From Progne subis subis (taxonomy: Eukaryota > Chordata > Aves > Passeriformes > Hirundinidae): a stretch of DNA of 64,000 nucleotides. Of this stretch, positions 9,850 through 20,690 are shown one piece after another. The stretch covers positions 153,008 to 217,007 of the forward strand of contig JAKJHU010000337.1 in the NCBI GenBank assembly GCA_022316685.1. Reading direction: 5' to 3'. Position 1 is the first letter of the stretch. Each line of letters begins with the position of its first letter. Under the pieces are notes generated by a model. That model did no database searches. It had not been told where the DNA came from and worked only from the letters and a program-made list of their open reading frames with translations. A program made the translations under genes and the position numbers.

Positions 9850-11319
9850 TCACTTTGGAAGTTGCCAAGTCACATTGCGCCCCTGGTGGTAGTCACTCTG
9901 GATCACTGGGGATCCTACAAATTGTCCTGCTGAGGGCGCTGGACTCTCGTTCCCCGATGATTGTCCCCCTTGCGGAGCCTGTTCTTGGGTCATTGCCATT
10001 ACTTGTGTCGTCGCGCGTTGACGACTCGCACTCCTTTTGAAGTTTCCCGACTGAGTTCTTCCATTCGCATTGTTTTTTGCAGGGCGATGGCTTGCCTGAT
10101 GTTTCCCTCTCCCGCATGTTGGACAAGGATCTGATGAGTCTGCATTGTTTGCAACTTGTGGGCAGTCCTTCTTGAAACGCCCTTGTTTGCCACACTTGTA
10201 GCATTGTCTTTGTTGAAAATTTGCAAATGCTTCTTTGACAGCCTTTTCCACCTGATCCCCCAAAGTCGTGGCAACGTGCTGTGGTGTCCCCACCTTGTTG
10301 CATGCCTCCAGAATTTCTGCCATAGAGGGTTGGCCTGGCATCACACATTTGCATTCTGGATTGGCATTTGCAAATGCAAGACACCGAATCAAATGTGACT
10401 TCACCCCCTCATCAGTGACTTGCCTGTCCACTGCTTGTGTGAGATGATCGACAAATGAGGTGAAAGATTCTGAAGGATCTTGCTTTATATCTGTGAAACT
10501 ACTTTCGGTAACTCCTGTTGGTGGAAGTTCCACCATTTCCTTTCTGGCCACATTCTTGATGTCTGTCAACTCTTCTCGCGGAAAAAGTCTGGTTTGACGT
10601 GCTGGACTGTCAAGTGGTGGATCGCCGGCCAATTGAGCAACAGTGAAGCCTGCATTCGCTCCTCCCTGATATTTGACTCTGAGCTCATTAAGAGCTTTTT
10701 TCTATTTTGCTTCCCAGATAATAAATTGTGAGTTGGTGGGGATCATTGAAGCAAGGGATCTGAGGTCAAATGGTGTTAAATCATATATATTAAATGTCCC
10801 TTTTAAAAGTTGTTTGAAGTATGGCGACCCCATTCCATTATCACAAACGGCTTTCATCAGATCCTTGATGACTTCACGATCCAATTGCTCCCATCTTGGG
10901 TTTGCATCCTGTGCATCATATGTCACTGGCATTGCCATACCTCTTGAACCCATCGGAAGCGTCTCTCCTTTCAATGCATATTTCCTTATGTCCATCCAGT
11001 CTGTTGCAAGAAATTCCGGTGCACCAGAAGCCTGTGTCTTGTCCGACTCTGGAATTGACTGCTGTGTTTGCAGCTTCACTGCTGCTTCATCCTTTCCAGG
11101 ATCTACTTGTTTTTGAGGCTTTACCTCATCCTGTTCCATTTCCTTTTCCTTTTCTTGAAGAATAGGAACTAGGGATTGCTGGGCATCACCCGATTTCTCT
11201 GCAACACCTTTCCTCGGAAGAAAAAGTCGAGAGAAAGGAGATATTGGGTCTTCATGGAATTCTGAAGCTGCTTCACTGAATTGCTGGAAAAACTCCTTCA
11301 TAAAGTCCTTAGATAACAA
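9850..11319 (-). pseudogene. Betaretrovirus-like ERV gag (capsid and nucleocapsid), opposite strand
   Basis: Read on the minus strand, one frame of about 490 codons is interrupted only by a TAG at 10702-10704. Upstream of it lie a Pro/Glu/Lys-rich linker and a capsid N-terminal domain (WEQLDREVIKDLM ... LTPFDLRSLA). Downstream lie the capsid C-terminal domain with the major homology region (IKQDPSESFTSFVDHL) and two zinc knuckles. In the first knuckle (CYKCGKQGRFKKDC) the metal-binding histidine is arginine. In the second (CPTCGRGKHQASHRP) the last cysteine is lost. The frame has no ATG at its left limit and extends into the neighbouring repeat, so matrix is truncated. No LTR, protease or pol of this element is present next to it. 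It abuts the 3' LTR of the plus-strand provirus. Confidence 0.85.
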
Positions 11320-11375
11320 AATTGATGATGCTTGATGTGAAAAATCAAATGCTTTTTGATTTCCTTCCTGTGCAA

Positions 11376-12145
11376 AAGGACTGTCCTTCTCCTGCAGGGG
11401 ACCATGGCCAAAATTGGGATTCTATCTCTATATTTTAATATATCCAAGGATTGTTCCCAGATGAAACCGGCCAGAACAGACAGCTCTGGATGGTCTTGGC
11501 CTCTTGGGGGCCACCTCTCACCTGCCTTCAAACACTGGGGGCCATGGTTTTGTTGCCATGGAATAAAACATCTTTCAAACCCAGGTGTCCATGACATAAA
11601 TAGGGACTCTGCCTCCGAAATTACACATATCAAAGGATAGCTTCCAGAAAAAAAGCTGCCAGGAGTGTCTAGGTTCCCCTGGCTTCCTGAGGGCCAACTC
11701 TCATCTGCCTTTGAAACACTAGGGGCTCTTCCTATGGAAAAGAACTGTCCTTCTTGTCCAGACACCCATGGACAAAATTGGGATTGGGCCTCCCAAATTC
11801 CGTCAATCCAAGGATTGCTACCAGAAAAAAGCAGCCAGGAAAAAAAAGTCTAGCTGGTCTCGGCCTCTTTGAGGCCGCCTCTAATCAGCCTTTGAAACAC
11901 TGGGGCTCGGCCCTTTCCTTCCTGTGGAGGAGAATTGTCACTCTGGTACAAACACCCATGGTTCAAATGGAAATCCACCTCCAAACTCGTCATATATCCA
12001 AATGTTGCTCTCAGAAAGAAAGCTGCAAGGACAAACAGGTCTGGCTTGCCTTGGCCTCTGGTGAGTGCCTCTCATCTGCCTTCAAAACAATGAGGTTCTG
12101 TGGTTTCCTTCATATAGAAAGGAACTGTCCTTCTTTTCCAGGTGC
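11376..12145 (+). repeat. ~185-bp tandem repeat array, about 4 units (left palindrome arm)
   Basis: Units start near 11378, 11560, 11739, 11930 and 12118 (spacing about 180-190). Each has the order: 'aactgtccttct..ccag', 'caaaattgggattc', 'atccaaggattgct', 'ccagaaaaaagctgcc', 'cttggcctct', 'ctcatctgcctt.aaacac'. An inverted copy of the array is at 45050-45990. Frames in this stretch repeat with the unit and are not genes. Confidence 0.8.
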
Positions 12146-14270
12146 CCACAGCCTCAAGCCCTTGACCACTGTATAGGGACAAAGGAGCTCTGTGCTCAGT
12201 GGAGTGCAGACTGAGGACAGGGGACGAGAGCCCTGGGAGTGCTTGAAGGGTGATTTCAGAGATGGGGGATCATTTTGACATGGCAGAAAAGAGAGAAAGA
12301 AAGAAAAAAATGATGCAGAGGGCAGCTGGAGAAGTCCAGACTGGACACCAGGAGCAAGGAATTTCCCTCCCAGGGCAGGGCTGTGGTGCAACACATCCCC
12401 CAGAAGGAGTCTGGAGCAGCCCAAGGCTCTGTGAGCCCAGGCAGAGGCAGGCAGGACGCAGAGCTGTCAGCAGAGGAAGGGGCCAGCGAGGTGGGGCAGC
12501 TGGGGGATGACGACAGCCTACAGGGACAGAGGCACAGGGCATGGACACCGTAGGACAGCCTGGGCTGGAGAGGGCACAGGGATGGGCAGCAGCTGAAAGG
12601 CCCTGACAGAGCCAACTCCTGCAGCACTTTGGCCATGGCTGCTGGCCCTGGCACTGAGGCCAGGAGGGGACAAGTGACTCTTGCAGCCCAGGGGCCTCAT
12701 TGCCTCCTTGTCCCTGCTCAGCAGCCTGGCAGGGGCCACCCCATGGTGCTGTCCTTGGCATTGCACATCCCCACATCCCAGTGCCCCAGAAAGAGCCCTG
12801 AGAAATGAGGGAGAGACAGGATCTGCCTTGCCAGGGGCTGGGGATCAGGCCTGGGCCCTTTGAATTCCTGAAACACATCCAGATTTGCTCAGCATCAGAG
12901 ACACCTTTTCCTTGTTTGTCCTCACCAGTCGACAGTCCTTGCAGTGTTCTGCTTAACTAGAACCTGGGGACACTTTCCTATGAGTTGTGTCCCTCAGTGG
13001 GACCCATTAAAAGTTCAAGAAACTTTGGACTTTGAATCTGACTGTGAGTTCTTGAGAAGTTTTTTGAGCACACTCTGAGGGACTGAGTCTGATGTAACAG
13101 CACCAAAGCCCCAAGAGGGTCATTAAAAGCTTTGTGCTTTATCTGTGCTGCTGAGCTGGGCTGGGCTCCTGGAACAGAGGAAGCTCCTGGCAACCAAGAG
13201 GAGCTTAAAAGCACATTGCTCTTGATGAGCAACTGTTCTCCCAGCCCAGCAGGGCTGGGGCACTGCCTGCAGCCACCCCGGGCACAGCACACAGGCACAG
13301 AGAGCTTCAATCACTCAGGGCTGGGAAGGAACTGAGAAATTACTGGGGGAGAAGCGCTCTCAGCCCTTGACACAGGAACCTCTGGCTGCAGGACAAGGCA
13401 GCTGCAGCTCCTGCAGGGATCTCCTAAAGCTGCAACATCCCAATGCCTACAGAATCTGTGAGTACATTCTCTGATTATCTCTTGTGGAGAGCAGCCAGGG
13501 GTGCCCAGGGCTGTCCTGCAGAGCAGGGTCCTGCAGCCCAGGGTGCTGTGCTGGGGCAGGGACTCTGCTGCCTGCCAAGGACAGCTCTCAGCCAGCCCTG
13601 GGAGCTGCTCCCAGCACTGGGGGACAAGATCTTGAAGGAAGGAGACAGGTGGTAAGGAGTGGAAATGTTCTTCTTGTGAGGTGAGGATGCTGCATTGTTC
13701 AGGACTGCTCCCAGCATGACATTTAGCTCCAGAACATTTCCAAAGAGATTATACAGGGAGCACAGACAGACAGGGTCTACATGAAATTAAAAATCCTGCT
13801 TTTTTCATCTACTGCTCTGTGTTGCCTGAAGGGGAAATTGCACGTAGATATTCATCTTTCAGTTCAGGTTGAGAAAAATAAAACAATTTTCTCTAAGATC
13901 TTAATAAACCAGGCAGTGACAGAAATCAGCAGAGGGTCCCTTGCAGGCAGCACCAGTGTCACTTTTCCAGCCTCCTCAGGGTTGCTCTGAGGTTGCCATC
14001 AGAGTCTGCAGAGCCAGAGCTGCCCCTGGGCAGTGCCTGAGCTGGGAGGGCTCTGCAGGGCAGAGCTGAGCCCCCAGGGCTGGGCTGGGCTCTGGCAGCA
14101 CTGGCAGGGCTCAGCCCTGGGCACAGGGAAGCAGCTGCAGGCAGGGACAGCTCCAGGCAGCAGGGCCCTGGGCAGGCAGTGGGGGGAAGGTGCCACCAAG
14201 CTGTGCTGGGATATTGAAAGTCCTCTCCAAACTGAACCATTTCATGATTCCTTTTTTTTTCAGATCTCCA
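12146..14270 (+). repeat. Duplicated noncoding spacer upstream of the OR copy (left arm)
   Basis: This segment recurs in reverse complement at about 41.8-45.0 kb. The clearest anchors are 12250-12900 with 44300-44960, 12900-13340 with 43930-44290, and 13350-13450 with about 43790-43850. A shorter forward copy related to the right arm lies at 19420-19680. Several frames are open in both copies, but on both strands and at the same coordinates, which fits GC-rich noncoding DNA. I see no splice-linked or domain-bearing exon. Confidence 0.7.
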
Positions 14271-14286
14271 TGTCCAGCAACAGCAA

Positions 14287-15219
14287 ATGTCCAACAGCAG
14301 CTCCATCAGCCACTTCCTCCTGCTGCCATTGGCAGACACAAGGCAGCTGCAGCTCCTGCACTTCTGCCTCTTCCTGGGCATCTCCCTGGCTGCCCTCCTG
14401 GCCAACGGCCTCATCATCAGTGCCGTAGCCTGCGGCCACCTCCTGCACACGCCCATGTTCTTCTTCCTGCTCAACCTGGCCCTCACCGACCTGGGCTCCA
14501 TCCTCACCACTGTCCCAAAGCCATGCACAATTCCCTCTGGGACACCAGGAACATCTCCTACACAGGATGTGCTGCACAGGTTTTTCTATTTTTCTTCTTT
14601 TTTGGAGCAGAGTATTTCCTCCTGACCATCATGTGCTACGACCGCTATGTGTCCATCTGCAAACCCCTGCACTACGGGACCCTCCTGGGCAGCAGAGCCT
14701 GTGCCCACATGGCAGCAGCTGCCTGGGCCAGTGCCTTTCTCAATGCTCTCATGCACATGGCCAATACATTTTCCCTGCCCCTGTGCCATGGCAATGCCTT
14801 GGGCCAGTTCTTCTGTGAAATCCCACACATCCTCAAGCTCACCTGCTCACACTCCAACCTCAGGGAACTTGGGCTTCTCGCTGTTAGTGTCAGTTTAGCA
14901 TTTGGTTGTTTTGTGTTCATTGTTTTCTCCTATGTGCAGATCTTCAGGGCTGTGCTGAGGATCCCCTCTGAGCAGGGGCGGCACAAAGCCTTTTCCACCT
15001 GCCTCCCTCACCTGGCCGTGATATCTCTGTTTGTCAGCACTGTCATGTTTGCCTACCTGAAGCCCCCCTCCATCTCCTCCCCATCCCCTGGATCTGGCGG
15101 TGTCAGTTCTGTACTCAGTGGTGCCTCCAGCCCTGAACCCCCTCATCTACAGCCTGAGGAACCAGGAGCTCAAGGCTGCAGTGTGGAGACTGATGACTGG
15201 ATGGTGTCAGGGACATTAA
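14287..15219 (+). pseudogene. Olfactory receptor, OR14-like, with two cancelling frameshifts
   Basis: A single-exon OR frame of 933 bp, the family's normal length of about 310 residues. The ATG at 14287 opens MSNSSS (an N-glycosylation site), followed by TM1 and TM2 (HTPMFFFLLNLALTDLG), then the frame slips near 14514, where CCC stands for the CCCC of the copy at 49 kb. The +1-shifted frame carries TM3-TM6, including MCYDRYVSICKPLHY and the HKAFSTCLPHL loop. A second slip near 15083 (CCCC for CCC) restores the frame for TM7 ([12 protein letters not shown]) and the stop at 15217-15219. An AATAAA lies at 15250-15255. The product would be an odorant GPCR of the ciliary membrane. As written it is broken. 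Both slips are in C runs, so assembly error is possible. Confidence 0.9.
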
Positions 15220-15249
15220 ACTGGTGGCCAATTTCTGCAAATCACTTGG

Positions 15250-15255
15250 AATAAA
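15250..15255 (+). promoter_or_regulatory. Candidate polyadenylation signal of the OR copy
   Basis: AATAAA 31 bp after the OR stop codon. The same hexamer is conserved after the copies at 40.8 kb (reverse, 40788-40793) and 49.96 kb (49993-49998), which supports a real signal in the ancestral gene. Confidence 0.5.
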
Positions 15256-15259
15256 AGAC

Positions 15260-16800
15260 ATCCTTGATACTACTTGTAGATTTAATTTTGGAGGTTCTTT
15301 ACTTTTGTTTAACTTTTTTAATCTTGTCCAAAATGATACATCATCATTTGTGTTTTTTCTCATTTTATTTCTCTCCACCTTTCCTGTGGCCACAGACTGT
15401 ATCAATGAGGGCCTGAGCTCTTGGTGGTTATAAGGATCTCACAGCAATGTTTTCTGCACAGATCCCCCTTTTGTTCCCTTCTCTGCAGCTGCAGCAGCAA
15501 TGTCTGTGTGCAGATCTGGGGGCAGATCAGTGCTGGCACAGCAGCTGTGCCCAGGAGCAGAAGCACTTGGTGTTGCCAGTGCTGCTCCCATGCCCCTGCC
15601 CCGCTGCCCTCCTGGCCCTGCTGTTGCTGTAGGGCCTGAGTGCTCTCGGGGCCGGGCACAGTGCTGGGGGTGGCAGTGCCGGGGCTGCAGCAGGGACAGG
15701 CCATGGGCACTGCTGGGGCAGCGCTGACACCTCAGGGCAGGGCCTGGGGGCTCCAGGCTCCTTGCCCAGGCTCTCTCCAGAACACGCCCAGGCCAATGCT
15801 CAGCAGAGAAAAGCCCCGTGAGCAGCCCCAGGGTGGCCGTGGGCAGGCTGGGGGCAAACAGCATGGCTGGGGCTCTGCAAGGTCCCTGGGGGAGATAGGA
15901 AGGAGCAGCAGAGCAGGGGCTGATCCATCCCCACTGCGCTGGACACCCCAGGGCAGCGTCCCAGAGCATCCTCATGCACCTGCCAACAACATCCCCCCTC
16001 TGCAGCCCTGGCCTCTCCCCCAGCTCACACAGGTGCCGCATCCTTGCAGGCACAGACATGGCAGCACTGGCTCAGGAGCCCCTGTTTGCACTGCCCAGAG
16101 CAGGCGAGAGCACCCCCATGGTGTTGGTGTGGGGAGATGAACCTGAGGGAGCACAAATGCCATCAGCCCCTGGGGCCAGGAAGGGCTGGGGGAGAGCAGG
16201 GAAACCACTCAGGTTTGTGGTGGCCTCTGAAGTCAGCCCGAAAGTTTGTTCCCATGAGCTGTGAGTTTTCTGTACCACTGCAGACGTTGTTGCTCAGAGC
16301 CAGGGCTGCCTGGCAGCCACCCCCAAACTGCCCTCAGCATTTCCTTTGCTTCACCTTGGCTTTCTTCACTACTCCTGGTACAAATTTCTTTCTATTGCTC
16401 ACCCCTGTTCCCACCCCTGTTCTGTCCCCTGTAAACAGCCCATCCCTGGTTGTCCTTTCCTCCCTGGTCCCACTCCCCATTTCAGTTCCTGAGTTCCCGG
16501 CATCATGAGAACATCCCTTGGGGAGCAGGATCATCCTCCAAGTGCTTCAGGAATTGTCTGCAGCCTCCTGCAGTGCCTCGTGCTGCTCCCTTGCCAGAGG
16601 CACCACAGGCCAGGGCAGCACATCTGGGCTGCTGTGTCTGGCTGTGGGGCTCCCTGTTCTGGGCAAGGAGGAGGAGCTGCAGAGGCTCTGCAGGACTGAC
16701 AGGATGGGCTTTGGGGCTGTGAGGAGAAGCTGAGGCACCTGGGCTGCTGGACCTTCTGAAGAGGAGACCCAGGGCTCATCCTGCAAGTGCTGCAATGGTG
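15260..16800 (+). repeat. Duplicated noncoding spacer downstream of the OR copy (left arm)
   Basis: Matches 39490-40680 in reverse complement over most of its length, for example 15640-16140 with 40395-39895, where shared frames are almost identical. The first part (15260-15640) also matches 50010-50310 in direct orientation. The frames are open on both strands and match no known protein, so no gene is called. Confidence 0.75.
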
Positions 16801-16804
16801 GTTT

Positions 16805-17430
16805 CAGAGAATCACAGAATCAGCAAGGTTGGAGAACACCTTGGGGCATCATTATGTCCATCCTGTGCCCTGACACTGCCTTGTCTTCCCTGAGCCTTTT
16901 CTTCTCCAGGATAAACAATCCCAGCTCCCTCAGTCACTCCTCACAGGACTTGTGTTCCAGACCCCTCATCAGCCTTGTTGCCCTTCTCTGGACACACTCC
17001 AGCCCCTCCATGTCTTTCTTAAATTGGCGTTCCACAACTGGACACAGCATTCAAGGTGCTGCCTCACCAGTGCTGAGCACAGGGGAAGAATCACTGCCCT
17101 GCTCCTGCTGGCCACACCATTCCTGATCCAGGCCAGGTGTCATTGGTCTTCTTGGCCACCTGGGCACACTGCTGGCTCATGTCCAGCCTGCTGTCCATCT
17201 GTCCCCGCAGGTCCCTTTCTGCCTGGCTGCTGTCCAGCCACTCTGTCCCCAGCCTGTAGCGCTGCAGGGGTTGTAGTAGCCAAAGTGCAGGACCTGGCAC
17301 TTGGACTTGTTAAATCTCATATTGTTGCATTTGACTTCCTGAATCCAGCCTGTCCTGGACCCTGTGCAAAGTCCTCCTACCCTCCAGTAGATCAACAATC
17401 TCACACAATTTTGTGTCACCACAGTTCTAT
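16805..17430 (-). mobile_element. CR1 LINE 3' fragment (left arm)
   Basis: On the minus strand the fragment carries the C-terminal part of CR1 reverse transcriptase: [32 protein letters not shown] and [12 protein letters not shown], in broken frames. The 3' UTR and the CR1 tail follow (its reverse complement, AATCACAGAATCAGCAAGG, is at about 16811). It is the inverted partner of the CR1 at 38764-39362. 5' truncated, inactive. Confidence 0.88.
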
Positions 17431-18305
17431 GATGCTGTAGAGTGTCACAATGGTCTCCATGATTCCATGATGACCCCCAGTGTCACAATGCCCCTTTGCT
17501 TCCATGGGAAATCTTGGTGTCACAAAGTCGCTTGGATCCTTGGGCCCTGCAGTGTCACAATGGTGCCTTGGTCCCTCAAGGCCCTGCAGTGTCACAATGC
17601 ATCCTTGGTTCCATGAGATCTGGCAATTCAGCAATGATCTTCTTCATTCCAATATCACAGTGGCCTCTTGGTCCCAAGGGGCACCATGGTGTCAAACGTT
17701 TCTTTCATTCCAGGAGTCCCTGAGGAGCAGCACTGGCCCCTTGGTTCCATGGGGCCCTGCAGTGTCACATTGGCCCCATCATGACACCAGGTCCTGCTCT
17801 GTCCCAATGCTCTGCATGGTTCCTGCAGTGTCACAGTGGCCTCTTGGTTCCATCAGGCCTCAGAGTGCCACCATTAATTCCCTCATGCTGCAGTGTCACA
17901 ATGGAGCCCTGGTTACACAAGATCCTGCAGTGTCACCAGGGACCCTTGGTGCCATGGGGCACCCCAGTGGCACAATTGTTCCCTCAGTTCCAAGAGTCCT
18001 TGCAATGGAACACTGGCCCCTTGATTCCATTGGGCCCAGGGTCTCACCAGGGTCTCCTTGGTTCTGCAGTGGCACAATGGCCCCTTGGTTCAGCAAGGCC
18101 CCATAGGGTCACAGTGGCCTCTGTGGTTCCACCAGGCCCCAGACTGTCACCATGGACTCCTTGCTTGCATTTAGCCCCACAGTGTCACAGTGGCCCCTTG
18201 GCTCTATGGTGACATATCATGCACAGTGTCACTCTGGTCCTCTTAGTGCCACCAGGTCCTGCAGTGTCACAATGGCCCCTTGCTTCCCCAGCACCCTGCA
18301 GTGTC
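17431..18305 (+). repeat. ~37-bp minisatellite array
   Basis: Twenty or more degenerate units of the form CAGTGTCACAATGGCCCCTTGGTTCCAT(n) occur, with starts near 17478, 17517, 17551, 17588, 17760, 17827, 17890 and 17927. Typical spacing is 33-40 bp, with some double steps. It sits between two CR1 fragments. The long open frame across it is a by-product of the unit length and carries no domain. Confidence 0.85.
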
Positions 18306-18890
18306 ACCATCATCAGAGAATCAACCAGGCTGGAAAAGACCTTGGAGAGCATCAAGTCCAACCTGTGACCCAACACCACCTTGTCACCCAAACCGTGGCA
18401 CTGAGTGCCACATCCAGTCATTCCTTAGACACTTCCACGGACAGTGAGTCACCCACCTCCCTAGGCAGCCCATTCCAATGCCCAATCACACATTCTGTGA
18501 AGAATATTTCCTAATGTCCAGCGTAAACCTCCCCATGTACAGCTTAAGGCCATGTCCTCTTGTCCTGTCACTGTTCCCTGGGAAAGGATACCACCCCCAC
18601 CCGGCAGCACCCTCCTGTCAGTAAAGAGTGATGAGGTCTCCCCTGAGCCTCCTCTTCTCCAGGATAAACAGCCCCAGCTCCCTCAGCTGCTCCTCACAGG
18701 ACTTGTGCTCCAGAACCCTCACCAGCCTTGTTGCCCTACTCTGGACAGACTCCAGACCCTCCATGTCCTTAATGAATTGGGGGGCCCAGAACTGGACACA
18801 GCACTCAAGGTGCTGCCCAAGCAGTACAGAGCAAAGGGAAGAATCCCTGCCCTGCTCCTGCTGCCCACACTGTTCCTGATCCATAGGAGT
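18306..18890 (-). mobile_element. CR1 LINE 3' fragment
   Basis: A second CR1 tail in the same orientation as the one at 16.8 kb. On the minus strand it reads ... [21 protein letters not shown] and [19 protein letters not shown], the RT C-terminal end. The 3' UTR and the tail follow next to the minisatellite. It is better preserved in the UTR than the 16.8-kb copy. 5' truncated. Confidence 0.9.
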
Positions 18891-19200
18891 GCCAAGGTTG
18901 GATGAGGGAAATGGTGGGGAGGGGGACAAAGTCTGATTGATTGTCAGCCATGAAAGGTCTTGATTTTCATATCTGTTCAGACTGCATTAGAAGGTGCTGG
19001 GAGTCAATATCAATTGGACATTGCTGATATCAATCTATAAACAGGAAAATGAAACTGGGAAACAGTTCTCTCTGCATTGTTTTCAATATATTGTATTCTC
19101 TTTGAATACACTTCTGAAATTGTCTAATTAACCACACAAGAACTAAAAACTTAAATTATTCCCATGGGCTTTTCTTGTTCGGTATATTGAACAAATTTTT
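18891..19200 (+). repeat. Short inverted-duplicate segment (partner 34.95-35.26 kb)
   Basis: The AT-rich sequence around 18905-19160 matches the reverse complement of about 35255-34960. Shared anchors are GTCTGATTGATTGTCAG and GGTCTTGATTTTCATA near 18930-18975. It extends the arm homology inward beyond the minisatellite. Confidence 0.7.
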
Positions 19201-20339
19201 ACAAGCTTTTCTCCCTGAATTCCTGAACCGAAGAGCTCAAGAAAGAAGAGGCCTCTGGAGTATTAAAATTCATCATCAACCTCCAAAGGGCTGAGGATCC
19301 ATCCTCACCAGAGCAGGAATGAACAGAAATGGGCACAGCTTTCTGGCTGCCCCAGCTTTGGGATGGGCCCTGGGCCTGGAGCAGGAGAAGTTCTTGAGAG
19401 CCCCAAGGTCAGGGCTTTGCCCTGTGCCTCTGTCCCTGCAGGCTGTCGTCATCCCCCGGCTGCCCCACCTCGCTGGCCCCTTCCTTTGCTGACAGCTCTG
19501 CGTCCTGCCTGCCTCTGCCTGGGCACACAGAGCCTTGGGCTGCTCCAGGCTCCTTCTGGGGGATGTGTTGTACCACAGCCCTGCCCTGGGAGGGAAATTC
19601 CTTTCTCCTGGTGTCCAGTCTGGGCCTCCCCAGCTGCCCTTGGTGCCATTATTTCCTTCTCAGGCTGTTTTATACAATGAAGAAAATTCCAGCATCTCTG
19701 GAACCACTTTCAATCCCTCCCTGGCTACTCTTCTCTTCAGTGTGCACACCACTGAGCCCAGAACCACAATCCTCTACATGCTGCTTGTGTGATGAGGCCT
19801 CCAAACCCCACCTTGGGAGGTTTTTGGGTCATCTCCAAGGTCAGTGAAAATAGAAGCAGTGGTCAAAGGTATTTGCTTCATAATATTACAGTGACAGAAC
19901 AAGGGTCAATATCTTTTAACTGAATGAGGGTGGATTTGGATTTGTTAGAAGGAGGAAGTATTTTAAATGAGAGTGGCACAAGACTGCAATCATTTTTTTT
20001 GGAAGAAGTGGATGCCCCAATGCCAGGAATGATCCAAGAGCAGGAGCTTGCTGCAACCTGACATAGTGAAACCCCCTCCCCAAGGACAGAATCCCTGTTG
20101 TGTGGGTTCTCTGATGTGCTGGGTGACCTCACAACACTTCTGGCCAGAATGTCTGCTGAGGAGCAGCCAGGCTGCTGCAGTGGCAGTGACCTCACAGCCA
20201 TCACCATGGCAGCCCTGTCCCCTGGGCCTGGCTCTCCCCTTTCCTCTGCCCCTGCCTTGTCTCTGTTGGGATGAAGTTTTGTCATTAATATCTTGTCCAC
20301 AAGAAGCTGGGGCAAATTGCTTCCCACTCAGACTCCTGG
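19201..20339. other. Noncoding; contains a partial copy of the arm spacer
   Basis: The segment 19365-19420 matches 38225-38285 in reverse. The segment 19420-19680 matches 44670-44890 in direct orientation and 12300-12540 in reverse. The rest is AT-rich with no recognisable gene. The long minus frame over 19990-20922 is not supported by any domain and runs across the unit shared with 3.9 kb. Confidence 0.55.
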
Positions 20340-20690
20340 AGCAGAAGTGGCTTTTCAGAGCCCATCCAGAAATGAGCCCTGGAGCAGCAGCTCTGCAGTG
20401 GTGGCCACCAGGCCGCCTTGCCAAGGGAGGCTTCTGGCCATGGCCTGGAAGCAGCTGCTGCTGCCAAGGTGCCTTTGGTGCCTCAGGCTCTCCCTGGCAC
20501 AGCTCCCAGCACGGCACTCTGCACTTGTGCCCGAGGCCTTCACTGTCTTGGGGCTGGCCTGGGGCTTTTCCTGCAGCGGGATCTGCCCTGGTCCTGGCAC
20601 AGGAGAGGCAGTTCCTGCTGGAGCAGGAGGCTCTGCCTGCAATGGGCTCAAACAACTCCAACAAGGCCCTGTTTGCAAAGACCCCAGTGG
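20340..20690 (+). repeat. Third, partial copy of the 3.9-kb GC-rich unit
   Basis: Nearly identical to 3880-4170 (forward) and to 30560-30260 (reverse). Here the CR1 tail and the AT-rich end are missing, so the GC-rich unit can occur alone. Confidence 0.8.

Noticed and set aside
15640..16140. Conserved frame shared with 39895-40395
   Set aside because: Conservation is explained by the recent inverted duplication. The opposite strand is equally open, and indels between arms shift frames nearby.
17480..18212. Long open frames across the ~37-bp minisatellite
   Set aside because: Repeat-driven; no start context, no domain, and unit length varies so the frame is not conserved.
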